From assembly GCA_963791575.1 (NCBI GenBank), contig CAWBSY010000008.1:248001-312000 (forward strand): a DNA stretch of 64,000 nucleotides, read 5' to 3'. A program made the translations under genes and the position numbers. Below the pieces are notes generated by a model. The model made no database searches and was not told the DNA's origin. It saw only the letters and a list, made by a program, of their open reading frames with translations. The stretch is from JAOAPG01 sp963791575 (GTDB lineage Bacteria; Acidobacteriota; Terriglobia; Terriglobales; Acidobacteriaceae). This document shows, piece by piece, positions 1 through 8,582 of the stretch (within the stretch, counting starts at the first letter, position 1; every line of letters begins with the position of its first letter).

Positions 1-276
1 CTTACTCAAACCTTGGCGGAACTTCAAAGATTCGGTTTGAAGCAAACTCGGAACGCGCGCCGGATCGAGTACCGGTGAGCCATCCACTAAAACGACATGA
101 CAACCCACACTAAGTCGAGGTGCGGAGTGCGAAATCTGAACCGCATCTTCGAACGCTGCTCCATTTGCCATCAACGTGGCAGAGGTCAGGACCCCGTTTT
201 CATGCGCTTCACTGATCCCGCGATTTACCCCTGCCGTTAGACCGAAATCATCCGCATTAATGATTAATCTCTTCAC
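1..276 (-). CDS. YdjC/ChbG-family carbohydrate deacetylase, N-terminal part (runs off window)
   Basis: Ninety-two residues from the N-terminus are present; the rest lies beyond base 1. The protein opens KRLIINADDFGLT, the hallmark of the YdjC/ChbG family, in which the Asp pair of NADDFG belongs to the metal site. It continues with GVNRGISEAHENGVLTSATLMANG, another conserved stretch. Family members remove N-acetyl groups from chitooligosaccharides or, in the HpnK branch, act near hopanoid genes, so the substrate here is open. The start is a GTG at 274-276. The family call is from sequence; the substrate cannot be told. Confidence 0.88.
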   Translation of the reverse strand, partial: MKRLIINADDFGLTAGVNRGISEAHENGVLTSATLMANGAAFEDAVQISHSAPRLSVGCHVVLVDGSPVLDPARVPSLLQTESLKFRQGLSK

Positions 277-409
277 CGCGAGAGTTTAGCAGGGAAGCGG
301 CATTGCCAAGATCCCACAGCAAGTCCCGACTATCATTTGGCCGAACACGTGATGCATCAGTTTGTTATCATGTCTCATACTTCTTTTGTTAGCCCTTTGA
401 GATCGAGAG

Positions 410-486
410 GGGCGGTTAGCTCAGTTGGTTAGAGCGCCTGCCTTACAAGCAGGAGGTCGCAGGTTCGAGTCCTGCACTGCCCACCA
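410..486 (+). tRNA. tRNA-Val (anticodon UAC)
   Basis: A full cloverleaf can be folded by eye. The acceptor stem GGGCGGT (410-416) pairs with ACTGCCC (476-482) with one G-U pair. The D stem is GCTC/GAGC, the anticodon stem CCTGC/GCAGG encloses loop CTTACAA with anticodon TAC, and the T arm is GCAGG-TTCGAGT-CCTGC. The discriminator A and CCA end (484-486) are encoded. It stands alone and ends 18 bp before the response-regulator remnant. Confidence 0.97.
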
Positions 487-504
487 TTTATCTCCAATTT
501 ACTC

Positions 505-1188
505 ATGAGGTTAGTAGCGTCGCGCTCGTCGAGCACGACCAAAGTTTTGCAGGAGGTCATACGAGAAGCTTTCACTGTGGAAGGCTATGAAGTCGAGGTC
601 GTTTCGAATGGAACCGCCGGATTGGAATTCATCCGACAGAAGACTCATTCGGGTCTGATCGTTAATTTGCAACTTCCGGGATTGTCAACATGGGATCTTT
701 GCCGGCAGCTCATGCAAGCTGCTCCGGCGACTCTCTTTGTTGTGCTCAGTGCAAGCCCAACGACCGTGGATAAAGTGTTTTTCTTGGAGATGGGAGCGGA
801 CGACTACATAGCTGTCCCCTTTAGCCCGAAAGAACTCGTTGCCCGTTTGCATGCTCTCCGAAGGCGGATGTTTCAGTTCACCGCGGAAGGTCTCTGCATT
901 TTCGGCAACGTTATGGTGGACCTCATGAAGATGGAAGTCATTCGTGATCACATTGAGATCAAGCTCACCATTAAAGAGTTCCGGACCTTGGAATTCATGA
1001 TCAAGAATGCGGGGCGAGCGATTAGCCGGGACGAACTGCTAAACGAAGTATGGGGATATAAGGATTATCCCTGTTCATTATTTGCAACCGGGGAAGCTAA
1101 AAAGACTCTCCCACCAGCTCTTCACTTTTTTTCCAAAGCGCCTCGGCGGTGTTTGGGTCGAGCGCATATCCGCGCACGCCTTCGCTGA
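505..1188 (+). pseudogene. OmpR-type response regulator with degenerate receiver and truncated winged helix
   Basis: Residues 1-120 align with a receiver domain and residues 130-188 with the start of an OmpR/PhoB winged helix (IKLTIKEFRTLEFM, ISRDELLNEVWGY). The protein should go on with the recognition helix (RTVDxHI...). Instead, after WGYKDYP (about base 1070) it runs into unrelated sequence up to 1188, overlapping the 3' end of the opposing SDR gene. The receiver also lacks its chemistry: Asn54 replaces the phospho-acceptor Asp, Val104 replaces the conserved Lys of the KPF motif, and the acidic pair after the first strand is missing (LVASRS). It was therefore probably an unphosphorylated pseudo-receiver before the 3' end was lost. 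No clear ribosome-binding site is seen. Confidence 0.75.
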
Positions 1189-2090
1189 TGGCGGTGATGG
1201 TCACGTGATCCGGCACGATCTGGCCGACATGGCAGTTCTCGCAATATCGGCCACCAATCTCATCGGCCGGAGCGACCACAGCAGCCCACACCGAGGTTGC
1301 GGCTCCTTGAGGAATTGTCTTCCATTGAAAAGGCCCCTTACCCTGTGCGGCGAGCTGCTGATTGATCTCTTCGACTATTTTTTCGATGCGGCTGGAGTCG
1401 ATGTGGCGATCCAGTTCCGTTCGAATGCCTCCCGGATGCACAGCTGTGGCCCGCACACCGCGGCCCCGATGTCGTTTGTCGAATGCAACGGCGAAGAGGA
1501 TGTTCGCCGTTTTGGATCGGCCATAGGCAAGGAACGGGCTCATACGACGTGCGCTCGAAATTTGGGTCCTCAAGATCAACGTTCGAGTAGCGATGTCCCG
1601 AAGACGACAGATTGATGAGCCGGCCGCCATCGCGGATAAGAGACGCAATCCGGTTGACCAGGACAAAGTGGCCCAGGTGATTCGTCCCAAACTGCGTTTC
1701 GAAGCCGTCCACTGTCTTGCCGAACGGTGTGGCCATCACGCCCGCATTAGCGATCACCACGTCGAGTGGTTCCCCCTTGGCAACCAATTTGTCAGCGCAC
1801 GCGCGCACACTTTTGAGGCTGGCAAGATCGAGCTCAATTAGCTCGAAGCTCCCACCGTGGGCTGCCGCGTCCGTTCGCACCTGCTCGGTTGCAGCTTTCG
1901 CCTTGTTCAGATCCCGTGCCGCACCTACAATCTGAGCGCCGTGTGCCGCCAGAGAGCGCGCGGTTTCAATGCCGATTCCGGCTGAAACACCGGTTACCAG
2001 GATCCGTTTGCCCTTTAGATTCAAGCCGGACAAAACGTCATCCGTGGTCGAAGTTGGTCCAAATGAAGTTGCCTCAAGTATGTTCGTCAT
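1097..2090 (-). CDS. Short-chain dehydrogenase/reductase (oxidoreductase), one frame break
   Basis: Classical SDR: the Rossmann motif TGVSAGIG follows KRILV, then NAG (VVIANAGVM), a catalytic Ser (INLSSSGH) and Tyr/Lys (AYGRSKTAN). It resembles the WW-domain-oxidoreductase-like SDRs annotated as generic oxidoreductases. The start at 2090 is chosen because an AGGAGG lies 7 bases upstream. The frame breaks at about 1534-1540: up to LEDPNFERTSYEP it reads in one frame, and FLAYGRSKTAN onward in the other. Removing one base in the CCCGTT stretch restores a continuous protein of about 330 residues. The length (994 bp, 3n+1) fits one inserted base. It is the last gene of the TetR-linked minus-strand unit and ends at the junction with the truncated response regulator. 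Confidence 0.85.
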
Positions 2091-2147
2091 TTTCTGCCTC
2101 CTTATACTGAACCGTTCGATATAACGCTTCATCGATCCGGTCACGCC

Positions 2148-3059
2148 CTAGCCGTGCAAAGGGACGGCCTCCGCGGTGTGTTCGAAATAGTGCTTCGCAT
2201 TCAGATCGGCAATGAGCCCAGGCTGAACCGGTCGCCATCCCAGCCGTTCCTGCGTCAGCGCGCTGGAAGCCGGGCTATCCATACCAAAGAAGAGAGCGAT
2301 CCAGCCAAAATGATCGGCTGCTTCCTCGCGAGACTTGCTAACGACCGGTACGTTCAAATGCCGGCCGATGACCTCAGCGATCTCTCGAACCGGTACGCCT
2401 TCGTCGGCGACGCCGTGATACGTGGCTCCAGCCGTACCTTTCTCCAGCACAAGCCTATAAAGGTGAGCAGCATCGAGCCGATGTACCGCGGGCCAGCGGT
2501 TGAGCCCATCCCCCACATAGGCCGAACCCTTCTCACGCGCGATGCCGATGAGAGTCGGCACAAAGCCGTGATCTCCCTTGCCGTGGACCGATGGGGGAAG
2601 CCGCAGCACAGATGTGCGGACTCCGCGTGCCGCCAGCGCAAGCGCCGCCTCCTCCGACTTGCGGGGGAAACCGGGATTGGGCGCATCCTCTTCTGTTGCG
2701 ACCGAGCCGAGGCTTTGAGCGAGCAAGGTCCCGGAAGTGACGATCAACGGGCGATCAGAGCCCGCGAGCGCGCCCCCGAGAGTCTCGATGGCACGCCTAT
2801 CTGCCTCGGCGGCAGGCCCATAGTTTGAGAAATCGTGGATAAAAGCGGTGTGGATCACTGCTTCGGCAGTCGCTGCGCCGCTGCGAAGGCTTTCGAGATC
2901 TTCGAGCGAACCGCGATGCACGTTCGCTCCTGCTGCAACAAGGGATTTAGCTGCCGCATCTGAGCGCGCAAGACCGAGTACCTGATGACCAGCGTCAATC
3001 AGTTCTCGAACGACTGCCGTACCGATAAAGCCTGTAGCTCCGGTGACAAAAACACGCAT
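2148..3059 (-). CDS. NAD-dependent epimerase/dehydratase (atypical SDR)
   Basis: 303 residues. The N-terminus MRVFVTGATGFIG is the extended-SDR nucleotide-binding motif (TGATGFIG). A Thr/Ser-rich strand (LIVTSGTLL) follows at the usual place, but the canonical YxxxK is replaced by a segment around FPRKSEEAALAL, as in atypical SDRs that act as reductases or NADP sensors. The ORF begins after AGGAGG at normal spacing. It lies 57 bp upstream of the SDR gene on the same strand and behind the 95-residue gene, so the three probably form one operon. No sugar-nucleotide genes are nearby, so a general reductase role is more likely than sugar epimerisation. Confidence 0.85.
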   Translation of the reverse strand: MRVFVTGATGFIGTAVVRELIDAGHQVLGLARSDAAAKSLVAAGANVHRGSLEDLESLRSGAATAEAVIHTAFIHDFSNYGPAAEADRRAIETLGGALAGSDRPLIVTSGTLLAQSLGSVATEEDAPNPGFPRKSEEAALALAARGVRTSVLRLPPSVHGKGDHGFVPTLIGIAREKGSAYVGDGLNRWPAVHRLDAAHLYRLVLEKGTAGATYHGVADEGVPVREIAEVIGRHLNVPVVSKSREEAADHFGWIALFFGMDSPASSALTQERLGWRPVQPGLIADLNAKHYFEHTAEAVPLHG

Positions 3060-3071
3060 ACTCTTTTCCTC

Positions 3072-3359
3072 CTAAACATTTGTGAATTCAGTTGATAGAG
3101 ACGAAGTGTTCAGTCCATTTGGGAGCCGAGTCGAAACTTTCGCAGTGATCAATCTCCATTCGCGGGCTGAAGTGGGCAGACCATCAATCTCGATCAGCTC
3201 GTGCAACCAGTCTTCTACTGAGAGCTCCGCCTGTTCTGACCCGAATAACTGGGTGACGGCCTTGAAGAATGCTGACAACTCTCGCTCCGCCATCGTCATG
3301 AGGTCGGCGCAACGAGGATTGGAATTGTTTGACGGTTTGTAATGAGCGAGTGGATTCAT
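3072..3359 (-). CDS. Hypothetical protein, first gene of the SDR operon
   Basis: 95 residues, not recognised. It is soluble, with no signal peptide or membrane segment. The middle (MAERELSAFFKAVTQLFG) looks helical and is followed by VEDWLHELIEIDGLP. A GAGAAGG-like ribosome-binding site precedes the ATG. It ends 12 bp before the epimerase gene and begins about 70 bp from the palindromic operators, so it is likely the leader gene of the TetR-controlled unit. The operon position makes it a probable real gene; its function is unknown. Confidence 0.6.
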   Translation of the reverse strand: MNPLAHYKPSNNSNPRCADLMTMAERELSAFFKAVTQLFGSEQAELSVEDWLHELIEIDGLPTSAREWRLITAKVSTRLPNGLNTSSLSTEFTNV

Positions 3360-3428
3360 ATTCTTTACCTTCTCGAAGCCGGAAGAACGGGGAACCGCTA
3401 TTGACAGGCTCTCGCGTTCCGACTAAAA

Positions 3429-3443
3429 CGGAGAGTGTCTCCG
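3429..3443. promoter_or_regulatory. Palindromic operator 1 of the TetR/SDR divergon
   Basis: A perfect inverted repeat, CGGAGA-GTG-TCTCCG, lies between the divergent SDR operon and the TetR gene. Its core GGAGA-N3-TCTCC is the same as in operator 2, whose centre is 34 bp away. Two identical cores in the only shared upstream region strongly suggest binding by the adjacent TetR protein. Confidence 0.75.
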
Positions 3444-3460
3444 AATCAATATATAAGATA

Positions 3461-3479
3461 ACCGGAGACTGTCTCCGGT
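3461..3479. promoter_or_regulatory. Palindromic operator 2 of the TetR/SDR divergon
   Basis: A perfect 8-bp inverted repeat with a 3-bp spacer (ACCGGAGA-CTG-TCTCCGGT), 16 bp before the TetR start codon. It contains the same GGAGA-N3-TCTCC core as operator 1. The AT-rich stretch between the two sites could hold the divergent promoters. This site is well placed for autorepression of the regulator. Confidence 0.78.
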
Positions 3480-3495
3480 TGCAACTTTTTTTGGC

Positions 3496-4080
3496 ATGCC
3501 CACCAATAAACGAAAAACTGCTCCTCGAAAACCGCGCACGGATGCGCAGTTCAATCGTGAGCGCATTCTGGAGGTTGCAAAGGTGGCCTTTACCCGGTCT
3601 GGCGCTAACGCCAGCCTCGACGAGATCGCTAAAGAAGCAGGCGTCGGAGCCGGAACTCTGTATCGTCACTTTCCTACGCGCGATGCCCTGATCGAGGCAG
3701 TCTATCGGACTGAGGTGGAAAAACTGGCCGCAGCCGAGAAGAAGTTCTCCGAAAGCGTTCCTCCCATCCAAGCCTTGCGAGCATGGATGTTACTATTCGT
3801 CGACTATATCGCGACAAAGCAGATCATCGCCCCTGCACTGAATGCATACGTCGGAGGCCCCACGAAGTTATATGAAGGTTCACGCGCTCAGATCCAGGGA
3901 GCCATTGATGCGTTAGTTAAGCGCGCAATCAAGAGCGGCGACATTCGTAAAGATCTGGAGCCATTTGATCTGCTGCGCGCCCTTGTCGGCGTCTCCAACG
4001 TGGCGTCCGGTCCCGACTGGCAGCAAAGCGCCAGAAGATTGGTGGATATCCTCCTCAGGGGTTCGCGGCCGGTCAAATAG
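3496..4080 (+). CDS. TetR/AcrR family transcriptional repressor
   Basis: 194 residues. The N-terminal helix-turn-helix of the family is clear: RERILEVAKVAFTRSGANASLDEIAKEAGVGAGTLYRHFPTRDAL at residues 22-66. The C-terminal half is a helical ligand-binding/dimer domain of the type seen in TetR_C_33-like regulators. Basic residues before the HTH (TNKRKTAPRKPRTD) are typical. It diverges from the hypothetical/epimerase/SDR unit, and the intergenic space holds two matching palindromes. It therefore probably represses itself and that unit until a small organic ligand binds. No strong ribosome-binding site is visible. Confidence 0.93.
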   Translation: MPTNKRKTAPRKPRTDAQFNRERILEVAKVAFTRSGANASLDEIAKEAGVGAGTLYRHFPTRDALIEAVYRTEVEKLAAAEKKFSESVPPIQALRAWMLLFVDYIATKQIIAPALNAYVGGPTKLYEGSRAQIQGAIDALVKRAIKSGDIRKDLEPFDLLRALVGVSNVASGPDWQQSARRLVDILLRGSRPVK

Positions 4081-4313
4081 ACGCGAGACGCGGTCTTCGT
4101 ACCCCCGTTGCAGGTACGAGGTAGTCCCAACCTTCAATACGGTCAGCCTGAATGCGCCGACGGCAAATCTGAAGTCCCCGCTTGAACGGCGCATAACCTC
4201 TGCCGCCAGCCCACGTTCGCTCCAAATCGGCGCGCGATTAACGTTTTAGCCTACGCTGCCTCCCTGGCACCCATTCCCTCCGAACAGGCGCATTCTTTCA
4301 ATACTCGAGGGAT

Positions 4314-4653
4314 ATGAAAAACAACGGCGTAGTCTACACGCCCACGAATGCTACAACGGTATCTTCCCCAGAGCCCGGAATGCGGCGCCAAGTATTGGCC
4401 TATAACCAGAATGTGCTGTTAGTTCGTAATCATTTTCAGAAGGGGTGGAAGGGTACAACTCACAGCCATCCTCATGAACAAGTTGTCTATGTTGTGACCG
4501 GGCGTATGCAGTGACGGCGATGGCAAGACGATCGAGCTGTGTACTGGCGACAGCATTGTTGTGAAGGGTAATATTGAGCATCAGGCAACAGCCCTGGACG
4601 ACTCTGAGGCGCTGGACGTGTTTGCTCCCTACCGCGAAGACTATGCACAGTGA
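4314..4653 (+). CDS. Cupin-domain protein, frame broken
   Basis: The first frame reads MKNNGVVYTP...GMRRQVLAY...WKGTTHSHPHEQVVYVVTGRM and meets TGA at 4512. The other frame continues with DGKTIELCTGDSIVVKG, NIEHQATAL and VFAPYREDYAQ, stopping at 4651-4653. Together they form a single-domain cupin of about 112 residues, with the first motif HSHPHEQ and a second motif containing the GD(S) turn and a His. The break near 4505-4515 could be a sequencing indel or a real mutation. Such small cupins are stress or metabolic proteins of unknown substrate. It precedes the LarA-like gene by about 120 bp. Confidence 0.7.
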
Positions 4654-4770
4654 CAGGCAGAACTCGTAGCTGGGAAGATTTTTACCGAGAGACTGGAATC
4701 ACTTTCGTCGACAATTGTTTCTCTCGGCCCGCCTCTACTTGTCCAGGACTAAGAAAGTGAAAATCACCGC

Positions 4771-6054
4771 ATGAGTCTCTACTGCGCTACCGGCAGTGTT
4801 GAAACCGATTTTTCTCTACAGCAATTGCACGATTTACTGTTGGAAAGCCTTGCGAAGCTTGGAAACCGTAACCGGGTTCTTATCGTGCCACCGGATCAGA
4901 GCCGTGTGCATTCACGCGCCGGGGATCTGACACGCTTCGCATGGGAGTATTTTGGCGATCAACTTCAGGCGGTTCTACCTGCTCTCGGCACGCACGCAGC
5001 GATGCGGCAGGAACAGCTCTCGCGTATGTTCGGCGATATGCCGGCACAGCTTTTCCGGGTGCATAACTGGCGTACGGATGTCGAGACTCTCGGCGAAGTT
5101 CCGGGCGAGTTCATCCGCGAACAATCGGAAGGCAAGCTGAACTATGCGTGGCCGGCGCAAGTCAACCGACTCATTGCGCATGGCGGCTTCGATCTTATTC
5201 TCTCTATCGGCCAAGTCGTGCCCCATGAAGTCATCGGCATGGCCAATTACAACAAAAATATTCTGGTGGGCACGGGAGGCCGCGAAAGTATAAACCGCAG
5301 CCATTATCTGGGCGCAGTTTACGGCATGGAGCGCATCATGGGCCGTGCAGAGAATCCCGTGCGCAATGTTCTAAACTACGCATCCGATTCTTTCCTCCGA
5401 CATGTGCCGATCGTCTATGTACTCACCGTTGTCGGCCGCACAGCAGACGGACGATTGGCAATGCGCGGCATTTTCATCGGAGATGACGTTGAGTGCTTCA
5501 ACCGCGCCGCTGCTCTGAGCCTAAAAGTGAACTTCGAGATCATGGACGCTCCAGTACAGAAGGCCGTCGTTTATCTCGATCCTGATGAATTCCACAGCAC
5601 GTGGTTAGGCAACAAAGCAATTTACCGTACACGCATGGCACTGGCCGACGGTGCAGAGCTGATCATCCTGGCTCCGGGCATAAGAAAATTTGGCGAAGAT
5701 CAAGCCATCGATGCGCTAATCCGCAAGTATGGCTATCGGGGAACGCCTGCGACGCTCGAAGCGGTAAGCGCCAATGCAGATCTCGCCAACGACCTGAGCG
5801 CAGCTGCTCATCTCATACACGGCTCGTCTGAAGGCCGCTTCACAATCCGATTATGCCCCGGTCATTTAAGTAAGGAGGAGGTCGAGGGAGTGGGTTTTGA
5901 ATACGGCTGTTTGAAAACCATGCTCACGCGCTACAACCCGCAAACCCTTCGCCATGGCTACAACTCCGTCTATGGCGAAGAGGTCTTCTTTATTTCAAAT
6001 CCTGGGTTAGGACTATGGGCGGCTCGCGGTAAATTGTTGGCTCGAGATGTGTGA
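4771..6054 (+). CDS. LarA-family nickel-pincer racemase-like protein (DUF2088)
   Basis: 427 residues. In lactate racemase LarA the nickel-pincer nucleotide is bound to a Lys, and His residues move the proton. The family landmarks are here: D42 and R45 in PPDQSR, GTH with H75, and VPHEVIGMANYNK with H152 and K162. The His-Lys spacing of ten equals that of the well-studied Lactobacillus enzyme (H174-K184). The substrate need not be lactate, since the family also includes racemases and epimerases for other 2-hydroxyacids. No larB, larC or larE cofactor genes occur in the window, so the cofactor would have to come from elsewhere. The ATG at 4771 gives the normal family length. Confidence 0.82.
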   Translation: MSLYCATGSVETDFSLQQLHDLLLESLAKLGNRNRVLIVPPDQSRVHSRAGDLTRFAWEYFGDQLQAVLPALGTHAAMRQEQLSRMFGDMPAQLFRVHNWRTDVETLGEVPGEFIREQSEGKLNYAWPAQVNRLIAHGGFDLILSIGQVVPHEVIGMANYNKNILVGTGGRESINRSHYLGAVYGMERIMGRAENPVRNVLNYASDSFLRHVPIVYVLTVVGRTADGRLAMRGIFIGDDVECFNRAAALSLKVNFEIMDAPVQKAVVYLDPDEFHSTWLGNKAIYRTRMALADGAELIILAPGIRKFGEDQAIDALIRKYGYRGTPATLEAVSANADLANDLSAAAHLIHGSSEGRFTIRLCPGHLSKEEVEGVGFEYGCLKTMLTRYNPQTLRHGYNSVYGEEVFFISNPGLGLWAARGKLLARDV

Positions 6055-6564
6055 GCGTGATCGTCCGTCCGAATATTGGCAGGTCCTGAAGAATTAATTA
6101 AGCTAGCTAGAAACTTCAGGTGTATGCAGACCTAAGCGAGACCGGGCACGACGTGTCTTTCGCGGCAGTATAGAGGTTTACCTTCCGATGGCGTAGCCAG
6201 ACCGAATTGATGAAGAAATAGGTCCAGGAGCAGTACAGAGAAGGCGGGAAAGATAAATCGTAGCGGAACTGTGATGTTTCGGTTGCCCGGTGCGCGCACA
6301 GAACAGTGCATACCTCGAACTTGCGCAGCCATCAATTTAGTAAACCGATACATTGTCAATTAGGTAAATCCGATGACTGCAGACAACAATTGACAGGCTA
6401 CAGTTCGTGCGCAAAAAAGAGCTCTTCCTAACCCATTCTCCGAAGGCGCGATTCGCCGCCTCCATCCGTGAGGGGAAATCGGCGAGACTTTCAGTTCGGG
6501 CTTCTAAAGACTGATCCTCAATGAATTTGATTTCGTCCCGTGTGTTCTTAATCTAAGGAAGCAG
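6055..6564. other. Intergenic stretch with no convincing gene
   Basis: Between the LarA-like gene and the VWA remnant I see no conserved coding sequence. A minus-strand frame at 6132-6359 contains a hydrophobic stretch, but it has no ribosome-binding site and no family resemblance. Given the decayed gene next door, this may be degraded DNA. Confidence 0.4.
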
Positions 6565-7240
6565 ATGGCCTATTCTGCCGAAATCAGCCGTAACAATCCT
6601 TCGTGTTCCCCATTCTTAATAGTCTGGTTCGATGGCGGCCAGCTTCACAGGCGGAGTTGCCAAGAAGAAAACAGACGGCGTCGCGGACGTTATTAATAGG
6701 CGCCTTCAGAACTCGTCATCCGGTGTGCAAAGGAAGAGGAAATTCGAGACTATTTTCACGTCGGCGTACTCGGTTTACGGACAAACGTCGGCTCGGCTCG
6801 GGAAGCCTTGCCGGGGAAGGAACTCGCTCAAATCAGCGATATTGCTAACTCGCCCTGCAGAATAGAAGAGCGGAACAAGAAGGTAGATGCCGGTGCCGTG
6901 CTCGATCAGAGGTCAAATTTCCAAATTGATTTTAGCCAACATCCAACGCCCAGTACTCCGATGTGTCAAGCATTGAATGGTACTAAAGGAATTTTGCAAC
7001 GGTGGATTGCCCAGCACCCATACTGTTTCCTTCCACCGTTATACAAATTACTGAACGGTGAGTCAACGGATGGTAACCCCAGTAACTCGATGAATGATTT
7101 GAAAACTCTTTCATCGAACAATCGCAATGTCCTATTGTTCGATCTGCATATTTCCAGTAGTCCAAGCGCTCAGCCCACAGCATTCCCAGATTCATCAGCA
7201 AGTTTACCGATATTCTAGGCTTCTTTTTGAAGGTGCAAGC
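6565..7240 (+). pseudogene. Decayed von Willebrand factor A (VWA, TerY/YegL-like) domain gene
   Basis: Reading across frames recovers a VWA protein. MAYSAEISRNNPSC starts at 6565 after AAGGAAGC. The next block is SGSMAASFTGGVAKKKTDGVADVINRRLQN, then LVIRCAKEEEIRDYFHVGVLG in another frame. From about 6808 comes LPGKELAQISDIANSPCRIEERNKKVD, then STPMCQAL, ILQRWIAQHP, NGESTDGNPS and NVLLFDLHISSSPSAQPTAFPDSSASLP, ending at a TAG at 7216-7218, with RLLFEG following in a third frame. The metal-site DxSxS motif has lost its first residues through a small deletion near 6622. Later, the usual (T)DGES reads (L)NGES. Several indels plus active-site loss mean true decay. The family call rests on my recollection of the conserved order of these motifs. 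Confidence 0.72.
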
Positions 7241-7460
7241 CAATCTTGTGCGTTCTCCATATTGGTCAATTCACACTTACGTTCGTAACTTGTCTGGCAA
7301 GGATCTCTTTGCCAACATGAAGCGAACTTAGCCATGGATTCAGAGGGCGCCCGAGCCTCGCCTTTTGAGCCATGCATCGCTGTCAGTCGTCCGACTCTCC
7401 CTAACAGTCAGGCGTGCGTAAATGTGTACCCGCAGTTACAAGCGTGTACCCGGAGGCAAC

Positions 7461-8582
7461 ATGTCGCTAGACGCGCAGGATCGGCGAACGTCGAACAACT
7501 TGCCACAGCTATCGAGCCTGTATGCCACTTATGGGGTCGAGGTTAATGTCCTGCCCGTCGAAGAGATCTTTGCGCTCTATGAACGAACAGGCTTTCTCTA
7601 TCCCGAGAAGAGCGCCCGTCTTCGTCCGCACCTCGAACTCGTCCGGGACAACTGGCGACGGATGTTGCGTGCCGGACAATCTCTGCTCTACGTCCTCTCC
7701 GCTGGTGACGAAAAAAGAGGCTTGGCCTCGCTGGCCGTTTGGCGAACGGCGGGCCACGGCTGGATGCCAGAACATCTGGTTAGCGATAACAATCCTTTTG
7801 CATCCCGCGCGGTGATGCTAGCTGCAGCAGCGGGGAAAATTCTACGTGGAATTGACGATGCCCAGAACTGGTTTCGGCCGGAGAACCGCTTTCCAGCACG
7901 GGTGTTCGGGTCCATGGTACAGACCATTGGGGAATCTCTCTGCTCTGTCCAGCGCCACAGCTATTTCGCATTCCCGAGACACTTGTCACTACCCTTGAGC
8001 GACAAGATTCACGCGCTGCCTTACGACCCTTCTCAAAAACAGGCTCTCTCTGCTATCGCGACTATGACGCGAGGCAGTGTGTACATTACCGGAGAGGATT
8101 TGCTAGGAGACGTTGAGCTTCGAACTGTTGATGAAATGTACCGTTCGGTTGGTCTGCGACGCACTCGCTCTGTGTGGCTGGCATACAAGGGATCGAGGAG
8201 AGAACCGGTGGGGGCAGCGATCGCCTATCGCGGTCCCTTAGGAGTTAATTTTAGTTACCTCGAGAACCGTTGTGATTTGCTGCTCCATCCGACGCTTCCT
8301 GTGTCGGACGTTCCGGACACCATAGCGTCACTTCTGAACGCGTCGTCTGCGGCCTATCACGACTTCGAACTCGACGACATTCCGCTGATCGCGGATGAGA
8401 TGGCCACTGAATCGCTTCTCGGGTTTGGTGCGGCTTTCCTACGCCACTATTGTCAGGGAATCTGGCTTAAAGCCGGACATCAGGGCTTCTATCAGCACGT
8501 CGAGGGTTTCTATTCCAAAATTTTAGCCCGCGCAGAAAAGCAGGAAATGCAACTCAGTCGTGCGGCCACGGAATCGCGATGA
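7461..8582 (+). CDS. Unrecognised 373-residue protein, first gene of the signalling/export operon
   Basis: I do not recognise a family with certainty. The protein is soluble, with no signal peptide. It seems to have two halves of similar size, each with alternating strands and helices and a central strand such as LASLAVWRTAG (first half) or PVGAAIAYRGPLG (second half). A tandem GNAT-like fold is possible but only inferred. The start at 7461 is preferred over an upstream ATG because GGAGG stands just before it and the upstream residues look untranslated. The stop overlaps the methyltransferase start (ATGA at 8579), so the two are translationally coupled. It may modify or sense a product handled by the downstream genes. 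Confidence 0.7.
   Translation: MSLDAQDRRTSNNLPQLSSLYATYGVEVNVLPVEEIFALYERTGFLYPEKSARLRPHLELVRDNWRRMLRAGQSLLYVLSAGDEKRGLASLAVWRTAGHGWMPEHLVSDNNPFASRAVMLAAAAGKILRGIDDAQNWFRPENRFPARVFGSMVQTIGESLCSVQRHSYFAFPRHLSLPLSDKIHALPYDPSQKQALSAIATMTRGSVYITGEDLLGDVELRTVDEMYRSVGLRRTRSVWLAYKGSRREPVGAAIAYRGPLGVNFSYLENRCDLLLHPTLPVSDVPDTIASLLNASSAAYHDFELDDIPLIADEMATESLLGFGAAFLRHYCQGIWLKAGHQGFYQHVEGFYSKILARAEKQEMQLSRAATESR

Noticed and set aside
2154..2828. Plus-strand frame of 224 codons
   Set aside because: It is antisense to the epimerase gene, has no ribosome-binding site and no family resemblance.
6132..6359. Minus-strand frame of 75 codons with a hydrophobic stretch
   Set aside because: There is no ribosome-binding site and no recognisable family; it lies in degraded DNA.
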